In this document: positions 58,386 through 64,000 of the stretch, one piece after another | Numbering within the stretch: the stretch's first letter is position 1 | Layout: each line of letters begins with the position of its first letter | NCBI GenBank assembly: GCA_017849575.1 | Contig: JAFIGV010000019.1 | Span: forward strand, 62,001 to 126,000 | Reading direction: 5' to 3' | Length of the DNA: 64,000 nucleotides | Source: Flavipsychrobacter sp. | Lineage (GTDB): Bacteria > Bacteroidota > Bacteroidia > Chitinophagales > Chitinophagaceae | Program-made: the position numbers and the translations under genes | Notes under the pieces: model-generated | Database searches by the model: none | The model's input: only the letters and a program-made list of their open reading frames with translations | Told to the model about the DNA's origin: nothing

Positions 58386-59277
58386 TCGGGCTACGCATAC
58401 CCGCGCTACCCTTGAGGCCCTCCGCAACTGCGAGCTCGCAGCACAATCGGAACTGTACATTTTTGCAGACGCACCGCGAAATCCTGATGATCCACAGCTT
58501 GTCGGTCAGGTAGCGGAGGTACGCACACTCATTCGTGAAGAGCAATGGTGCGGACAGGTACATATCGTAGAGCAGAAGCGTAATCTTGGTTTGGCGGATA
58601 GTATTGTTGGGGGTATCAATAGCATTCTGGAGACGAACGATCGGATCATTGTACTTGAAGATGATATCTGTGTGACAAGAGGTTTTTTGAAGTTTATGAA
58701 TGAGGCCCTTGAGCTATATAAGGATAACGAAAGGGTAATGCATGTGAGTGGATACATCTACCCCTACAGCAAGAGAATTCGTGTGGATGAAGAAACGCTT
58801 TTTGTCAATATCAATACCTGCTGGGGTTGGGCCACATGGAAGCGTGCCTGGTCTTACTATAACCCGGATGTGGACTTCCATCTTGCGAATTGGAATACAG
58901 AAGCGAAGAAGAAGAAATTTGATATTGAAGGCCATGCCGGGTATTACCACCAACTGGAGCAGAATAAGCAAGGCATCATAAAATCCTGGGCGGTGAAATG
59001 GTATGGATCGTGGTTGTATGCTGATGGTTACAGCCTGCTGCCGGCAAAATCGCTTGTAAGAAATATTGGTAATGATGGCACGGGCATACATAGCCTGAGT
59101 ACCGGCCGGTTTGATATGGAACTCACTGACTATGCTGCTGTTCGACCTATTGCCCTTTGCGAGAATACGGCAGTGCGCAAAAGTATTGACCGGTTTTATC
59201 AATCGCTGTACAGCTTGCCTTTCTCCCTCCGAATGAAAAAGGCGATTAAATCACTGATTACCGGAAAGGAAGCCTGA
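58348..59277 (+). CDS. Glycosyltransferase of GT2/GNT-I-like type
   Basis: Motifs are APIALFVYNRATHTRATLEAL, ELYIFADAPR, RNLGLADSIVGGINSIL and IIVLEDDICVTRGFLKFMN (E-D-D metal site). NTCWGWATWKRAW and IKSWAVKWYGSWLY are typical of a group of bacterial sugar transferases with this EDD motif. The ATG overlaps asnB by 38 bp. Sugar unknown. Confidence 0.83.
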   Translation: MLKTAPIALFVYNRATHTRATLEALRNCELAAQSELYIFADAPRNPDDPQLVGQVAEVRTLIREEQWCGQVHIVEQKRNLGLADSIVGGINSILETNDRIIVLEDDICVTRGFLKFMNEALELYKDNERVMHVSGYIYPYSKRIRVDEETLFVNINTCWGWATWKRAWSYYNPDVDFHLANWNTEAKKKKFDIEGHAGYYHQLEQNKQGIIKSWAVKWYGSWLYADGYSLLPAKSLVRNIGNDGTGIHSLSTGRFDMELTDYAAVRPIALCENTAVRKSIDRFYQSLYSLPFSLRMKKAIKSLITGKEA

Positions 59278-59936
59278 TGACGGGAATGATAAGACGAATT
59301 GCCGGAAAAGTTTTCAGAAGCCTGATGCCTGAGCTGTTGGCGCTGGACGAATATCGCGACCGGCATCGAAAGCTGCTCCATACACAAATAGATCCGCGGG
59401 TGAAGCTGCTTCCTCCCTATCTCATATTCAATGCATCAATAGGCCGATACACTTATGTTTCCGAAAACTCGCTCATTTCTCATGCCACTATCGGCAATTT
59501 CTGTTCTATAGGGCCCAATTTCCTTTGTGGTTATGGCGTACATCCGCTTAATGGAATTTCTACGTCTCCGATGTTTTACTCCACGTTGAAGCAAAACGGC
59601 TATAGCCTTACTCAAACGGACAAGATAGAAGAACGTAAGGAAATCTCGATAGGCCACGACGTGTTCATTGGGATGAATGTTACCATTCTGGATGGCGTGA
59701 CCATCGGAAATGGAGCCGTAATAGGTGCGGGCACAGTAGTGGCCAAAGATGTAGAACCTTACACCATTGTGGCAGGAAACCCGATGAGGGTACTGAGAAA
59801 ACGTTTTGATGAGCAGACGATAGCACAGATGCAGGAGCTTGAATGGTGGCATTGGGGCGATGAGCGACTGCCTGAAATTGAACAAAACTTTTTTTCTCCG
59901 GAACAATTTGTTGAAAAGGCACTCAAAAAAAAATAA
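59277..59936 (+). CDS. CatB-like hexapeptide O-acetyltransferase
   Basis: A left-handed beta-helix of the xenobiotic acyltransferase group: SIGRYTYVSENSLISHATIG, NFCSIGPNFLCG, the GVHPLNGISTSP segment with the catalytic His, then IGHDVFIGMNVTILDGVTIG and AGNPMRVLRKRF. It probably O-acetylates a sugar. The start overlaps the previous stop by one base (TGATG). Length 219. Confidence 0.9.
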   Translation: MTGMIRRIAGKVFRSLMPELLALDEYRDRHRKLLHTQIDPRVKLLPPYLIFNASIGRYTYVSENSLISHATIGNFCSIGPNFLCGYGVHPLNGISTSPMFYSTLKQNGYSLTQTDKIEERKEISIGHDVFIGMNVTILDGVTIGNGAVIGAGTVVAKDVEPYTIVAGNPMRVLRKRFDEQTIAQMQELEWWHWGDERLPEIEQNFFSPEQFVEKALKKK

Positions 59937-59939
59937 GAC

Positions 59940-60848
59940 ATGACGCTCGGCGGAAAGCTGCTTAGAAAATTGCCCTATATCGGCAAGCTCAAACGCGACC
60001 TTGATCTCTATGCCAACGTGGCCTACCCTCCCGGCCATTATTTTAGCCCTGTGGTTTCCGGAGCTGAGATTGCTCCATATGCCGGGCGGTTGTTTGGTCC
60101 GCCCCCGCGACACATCAAGGGAATTGACTTAAACGAAGAAGAACAGGTCAAACTGATAACTGACCTATTGCCGCTTTATGAAACCATACCCTTCGATGCG
60201 AACCCGAAACCCGGATATCGCTATTATTATGAGAATTGGAAGTTCAGCTATTCGGATGCCATATTTCTCCACCTGATGATGCGCCATTTTAAGCCTCGCA
60301 GGATTATTGAAGTGGGATCCGGGTTCAGTTCAACCGTGATGCTGGATACCAATGAATACTTCTTCAACAACAGCATTGCATTAACCTTCATTGAGCCCTA
60401 TCCTGATCATTTTTATTCCGTCATCAAGGATGAAGACAAAAAAAGCAGCACCATACTGCCGCAAAAACTACAGGATGTTGACCCCGCAGTTTTTGACCAA
60501 CTAAAAGCCGGCGATTTTCTTTTTGTGGATTCGACGCATGTGTCAAAAACGGGAAGCGATGTCAACACGATGATATTCGATATTCTGCCCCGTCTGGCCA
60601 AGGGTGTGTACATTCACTTTCACGATATTTTTTATCCTTTTGAGTACCCGAAAGAATGGGTATTGGAATGGGCAGGATTCGGCTGGAACGAGATCTATAT
60701 ACTCCGGGCGTTCCTGACAGATAATCCCGGGTATAGGGTTGTTCTGTTCAATACCTTTCTCGAACAATTTCATGAAGGCTGGTTTCAGCAGCACATGCCT
60801 TTATGTCTGAAAAACACAGGCGGTAGTTTGTGGCTTCAAAAAATATAG
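59940..60848 (+). CDS. SAM-dependent methyltransferase (Methyltransf_24 type)
   Basis: RRIIEVGSGFSSTVMLDTNE is motif I, LTFIEPYPDHFYSVI follows, and GDFLFVDSTHVSKTGSDV with GVYIHFHDIFYPFEYP completes the pattern of class I methyltransferases of the Methyltransf_24 group. An N-terminal helical extension (1-90) precedes the fold. It lies 3 bases after the acetyltransferase gene. Acceptor unknown. Confidence 0.84.
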   Translation: MTLGGKLLRKLPYIGKLKRDLDLYANVAYPPGHYFSPVVSGAEIAPYAGRLFGPPPRHIKGIDLNEEEQVKLITDLLPLYETIPFDANPKPGYRYYYENWKFSYSDAIFLHLMMRHFKPRRIIEVGSGFSSTVMLDTNEYFFNNSIALTFIEPYPDHFYSVIKDEDKKSSTILPQKLQDVDPAVFDQLKAGDFLFVDSTHVSKTGSDVNTMIFDILPRLAKGVYIHFHDIFYPFEYPKEWVLEWAGFGWNEIYILRAFLTDNPGYRVVLFNTFLEQFHEGWFQQHMPLCLKNTGGSLWLQKI

Positions 60849-60852
60849 CAGC

Positions 60853-62067
60853 ATGGCAAAAAGAATAGTGATTGCAACAGTAGGTCAGCCGTCCACAAAC
60901 CCGCGCATGTTCAAAGAATACATGGCCTTGAAGGCAGCAGGGTATGAGGTGAAGGTGCTGTATGCTTATAACGTGCCCTGGGCAGCAAAGGCTGACAAAA
61001 AGTTGTTTGAAGACTACGGGATTTCTGAAAAGGACTTCATACTTGTTGGCGGTAGCCCTGAAAAGGATAAGCAAACCTATCTATTAAGCAGAATCATAAA
61101 AAAGCTTGCGGATAAATATTTCCCTACCTCCATCTTCGCTATTTCGCGGGCAAGCTATTGGCTTTTCAGACAGGTACCCCACCATAAAGCTGATCTATAC
61201 ATCGCCCATACACTTGGCGCTTTGCCGTCAGTGATCAGGGCTGCCAGAAAGAACGGTGTTAAAGCAGGCTTTGATGCTGAGGACTTTCACCGGGGAGAGA
61301 TGACTATGGGAAAGTCTATCGCAGCCAAGAATACACGGATCGAACAACAGTATTTTCCTAAAGTTGACTATTTCACTGCAGCCAGCCCTATGATAACTGA
61401 CCAATACCGGAAACTATACCCTGGCATACCTGGTGAGTGCGTCAACAACTATTTTCCGCGAAGGTTCCTTCAACAGCCTGCTACCGTCCACGCTGGGGCA
61501 CCCTTGAAGTTGTGGTGGTTTTCGCAAAAGATTGGTCGTGGACGTGGGCTTGAGGATGTGATCAGCGCCATGGGAAGGCTGAATAACAAAAATGTGCAGC
61601 TTACCCTTCTTGGGAATATTACCGACGAAATGCGCGGCTACCTTGCAGAGCAGATGAAGACCCAAAATCTCGATGAAGGCCAGTTAACGATACTGGAACC
61701 CGTGGCAGAAAATGAATTGTACCGGATTGGAAGTAATTACGATATCGGACTTGCGCTGGAGACAGGTAAATCCGAAAATCTGCAATACTGTCTCGCCAAT
61801 AAGATATTTAGTTACCTGCTGTCGGGCAATGCCATCATCTTCAGTGACACGCCTGCACAGAGGCAGTTTTGGGAGGCAAACAAAAATATCGGCGGCTTGT
61901 ATGAACGTGATCGGATAGACCAGCTTGCAGCCATTTTACAACAGTATATGGATGACAGTAGCCTGCTGCAACAGCACCGAAACGCCGCCAGAAGCGCCGC
62001 TGAAACAACCTATAACTGGGAGAAGGAATCAGAGAAACTGCTCTCCTTTGTTCGTCGCTTTGTGTAG
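60853..62067 (+). CDS. GT4 glycosyltransferase
   Basis: The protein opens RIVIATVGQPSTNPRMFKEYMAL and has LYIAHTLGALPSVIRAARK and FDAEDFHRGEM in the first domain. The second has LKLWWFSQKIGRGRGLEDVI, QLTLLGNI and IGLALETGKSENLQYCLANKIFSY (shown in part), with LSGNAIIFSDTP in place of the GT4 EA-x-GxP loop. The catalytic E-x7-E is not obvious, so it is a divergent GT4. Start lies 4 bases after the previous stop. Confidence 0.82.
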   Translation: MAKRIVIATVGQPSTNPRMFKEYMALKAAGYEVKVLYAYNVPWAAKADKKLFEDYGISEKDFILVGGSPEKDKQTYLLSRIIKKLADKYFPTSIFAISRASYWLFRQVPHHKADLYIAHTLGALPSVIRAARKNGVKAGFDAEDFHRGEMTMGKSIAAKNTRIEQQYFPKVDYFTAASPMITDQYRKLYPGIPGECVNNYFPRRFLQQPATVHAGAPLKLWWFSQKIGRGRGLEDVISAMGRLNNKNVQLTLLGNITDEMRGYLAEQMKTQNLDEGQLTILEPVAENELYRIGSNYDIGLALETGKSENLQYCLANKIFSYLLSGNAIIFSDTPAQRQFWEANKNIGGLYERDRIDQLAAILQQYMDDSSLLQQHRNAARSAAETTYNWEKESEKLLSFVRRFV

Positions 62068-62107
62068 CCAATGAAATCAAGTCTACCCCTTTCGCGATAA
62101 TTACTTT

Positions 62108-63004
62108 ATGAAAATATCCATTGTAACGCCGTCCTTCAATCAGGCGCAATATCTTGAGCAGACTATAGATTCGGTGTTGTCTCAGGGTTATCCTGATCTC
62201 GAATACATCATCATTGACGGCGGCAGCACAGATGGCTCTCAGGAAATAATTAAAAAGTATGCTTCACACCTGAAATATTGGGTGAGTGAAAAGGACAAGG
62301 GTCAGGTCGATGCCATCAACAAAGGGCTGCTGCATTGCACGGGAGAGATTTTTAACTGGCTCAATTCTGACGACTACCTCGAACCGGGTGCCCTTGCGGC
62401 TATTGCCGCCGCATTTAAAAAAGGCAACGTGGATGCAGTAGCGGGAAAAGTAAACAACTTTACCGAACATACCTCTGAAATTACTGCCAATCAAAACCTT
62501 AGTGCGTCGGGCATTATGTGCTGGAAGCCGGGTGTGCAGTTTGTGCAGCCGGGTGTGTGGATGCGCTTGCAGCATTTTAAAACTTGTGGGGGCATCAATC
62601 CTCAGTTCCACTATTCTTTCGATTGGGATTTGATGATCCGGTATCTGTACAGGTTCCCGAGGGTGGTCTATCTCGAACATCTTCTGGTGCACTTCCGAAT
62701 ACATGGTGAATCGAAAACGGGTTCGGCACATCAACGTTTTGTACAGGAAGAAAGAGATATTATACGGCATTTGCTGAAGGATAGCAGTTATGTGGGTCTT
62801 CATGAAGAAGCTGCCTACAAAACTGCCCGTACGGACTGGGTGGCATTTCTCGATCGTACGCAGGTCAGCACCCAGAGCAAATGGCGAAAGTTGTTATCAA
62901 TATTGACACATCTGCACCTGCAACCCAAAGACCGTCAGGTTTCCCGTATGACCCTCGGTACAGTGAAAGCCGTATTAAGCGGTCAGAAAATTGAATTCGA
63001 ATAA
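62108..63004 (+). CDS. GT2 glycosyltransferase
   Basis: Motifs are [41 protein letters not shown], the [15 protein letters not shown] segment and [14 protein letters not shown] (N-S-D-D). This is the WcaA/PglI-like GT2 group often seen late in O-antigen clusters. It is followed after 9 bases by the GT4 gene at the right edge. Confidence 0.89.
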   Translation: MKISIVTPSFNQAQYLEQTIDSVLSQGYPDLEYIIIDGGSTDGSQEIIKKYASHLKYWVSEKDKGQVDAINKGLLHCTGEIFNWLNSDDYLEPGALAAIAAAFKKGNVDAVAGKVNNFTEHTSEITANQNLSASGIMCWKPGVQFVQPGVWMRLQHFKTCGGINPQFHYSFDWDLMIRYLYRFPRVVYLEHLLVHFRIHGESKTGSAHQRFVQEERDIIRHLLKDSSYVGLHEEAAYKTARTDWVAFLDRTQVSTQSKWRKLLSILTHLHLQPKDRQVSRMTLGTVKAVLSGQKIEFE

Positions 63005-63013
63005 AAACACAGC

Positions 63014-64000
63014 TTGTCACAAAAAACTTCTATCCTTTGGATCGCCCATGAGGCCAATCTCAGTGGGGCAAACCTTGCCTTACTCGAATATATCAATGCC
63101 TGCAGCAGTGCCACAGAGAGGCAGGTTCTGGTACTTCCCCACGAAGGCAATATGCGGCAACATGCAGAACGTCTTGGTGCTCTCGTGCAGGTCGTTCACT
63201 TCTACCCATGGGTTCGGCAACCCAAAGAACCCTTTCTGACAAGAAAGCTGCTCAAAATGCAGTTGCGCAATACGCTGGCTATAAAACAAATGTCAACCCT
63301 GTTGCGCCGACATAATATTTCAAGAATTTACAGCAATACGGTATCGGTAGCCATCGGGGGCTGGCTGGCCATCCTGCACAAGGTTCATCATACATGGATG
63401 ATACACGAAATGGGTGAAGAAGATTTTGGATTCAGATTAGCCCTGGGAAAGGCGGCCTATCGTTTTATTGCAAAGAGTTCCGACAAAGTTTTTTATAATT
63501 CTCATTACCTCGCAGGTAAATATACCCGATTGATACCGGCACGGAAATCGGAGGTAATGTATTATCCCATCATACTGCAGACAGAAAAACGAAAGACGAT
63601 TGAAAAAGTTTCTACGCCATTTTCACTTTTACTCATGGGGCAGGTGCTACCCTCGAAGGGTCAGCATGAGGCGATAGAAGCGTTGCACAGGTTAAAGCTG
63701 AAAGGCTATTCCGTGCGCCTTTCCATAGTAGGAAACGCGGAAAACACGGCCTATAAGAAGCAACTTGAGGACCTGATCGTAAAATATGCGCTTGAAGGCG
63801 AGGTGGACTTTGAGTCGTTTGTACTGAAGCCCAATGAAAGAATGCTGCAAGCCGACGCGCTGCTGGTCTGTTCCCGATGCGAGGCTTTCGGTCGTGTAAC
63901 GGTAGAAGCTATGAAACTGGGGCTGCCCGTGGTGGCTGCAGATACTTGCGGGTGTAAGGAACTGGTCACGGACATGCAGACGGGAGTAAGCTATCGCTAT
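63014..64000 (+). CDS. GT4 glycosyltransferase (partial, runs off right edge)
   Basis: The open frame begins after an in-frame stop at 63002-63004. The likely start is TTG at 63014 (LSQKTSILWIAHEANLSGAN), because no ATG precedes the conserved start. GT-B features are WIAHEANLSGANLALLEYI, MIHEMGEEDFGF and VFYNSHYLAGKY. The donor domain then shows LLLMGQVLPSKGQHEAIEAL, VRLSIVGNAENT and CSRCEAFGRVTVEAMKLGLP, where E-A-F-G-x-x-x-V-E is the GT4 E-x7-E. The frame is open to the last base. Confidence 0.85.
   Translation, partial: MSQKTSILWIAHEANLSGANLALLEYINACSSATERQVLVLPHEGNMRQHAERLGALVQVVHFYPWVRQPKEPFLTRKLLKMQLRNTLAIKQMSTLLRRHNISRIYSNTVSVAIGGWLAILHKVHHTWMIHEMGEEDFGFRLALGKAAYRFIAKSSDKVFYNSHYLAGKYTRLIPARKSEVMYYPIILQTEKRKTIEKVSTPFSLLLMGQVLPSKGQHEAIEALHRLKLKGYSVRLSIVGNAENTAYKKQLEDLIVKYALEGEVDFESFVLKPNERMLQADALLVCSRCEAFGRVTVEAMKLGLPVVAADTCGCKELVTDMQTGVSYRY

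Overview
The window comes from a member of the Bacteroidota, probably of the Chitinophagaceae/Sphingobacteriia type. The reasons are a consensus Bacteroidota promoter (TTTG-N19-TAnnTTTG at 9244-9274, minus strand), an UpxY/NusG-like antiterminator at the head of a polysaccharide locus, a glycoside hydrolase 3/beta-lactamase fusion of the kind common in this phylum, and weak use of Shine-Dalgarno sites. No rRNA, tRNA or CRISPR array was seen.

Layout. (1) 1-10066 is ordinary chromosome: the start of an exported protein, the GH3/serine-hydrolase fusion, a repeat-rich stretch (3812-5222) in which three related hairpin elements alternate with two small ORFs, a DUF1905 gene with a dipeptide epimerase, a GT39-type membrane glycosyltransferase, an exported two-domain protein and a nitrilase-family amidase. 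(2) 10529-14985 is the head of the polysaccharide locus: an HTH/degenerate-nucleotidyltransferase protein, UpxY, a Wza-like export lipoprotein and a Wzc-like chain-length regulator/tyrosine kinase with a Gly-Tyr tail. (3) 15133 to the right edge is one very long plus-strand gene cluster for a surface glycan. It has about eighteen glycosyltransferases (GT2, GT4, GT10, GT11 and others), an ABC exporter (one Wzm, two Wzt), three aminotransferase sets for dTDP-amino-dideoxy sugars, acyl-, formyl- and methyltransferases, two AsnB-type amidotransferases and an unusual AsnB-GT4 fusion. The cluster runs off the right edge inside a GT4 gene.

How the genes fit together. Three two-gene sets probably all start from dTDP-4-keto-6-deoxyglucose: WecD/WecE-like (Fuc4NAc), VioA/VioF-like (formylated Qui4N) and FdtA/FdtB-like (Fuc3N or Qui3N, with acyltransferases next to them). 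Glycosyltransferases build the chain, Wzm/Wzt export it, and the Wza/Wzc-like pair handles outer-membrane export and length control. The rml genes, a priming sugar-phosphate transferase, Wzx, Wzy and GDP-fucose genes are not in the window, so they must lie elsewhere.

The most interesting signal is the mosaic build of the cluster. AT-rich gene blocks alternate with blocks of higher GC, and several block edges carry scars. A 49-bp exact copy of the wzm 3' end lies 6 kb downstream of wzm (25145-25193). A 107-bp copy of an fkbM 5' end (one mismatch) lies 3.4 kb upstream of the intact gene (40452-40558). A C-terminal acyltransferase remnant follows an intact acyltransferase (35562-35714). In the two duplication cases a gene cassette is bracketed by direct repeats, one inside an intact resident gene and one orphaned. 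This suggests cassette gain by recombination between short gene-end homologies.
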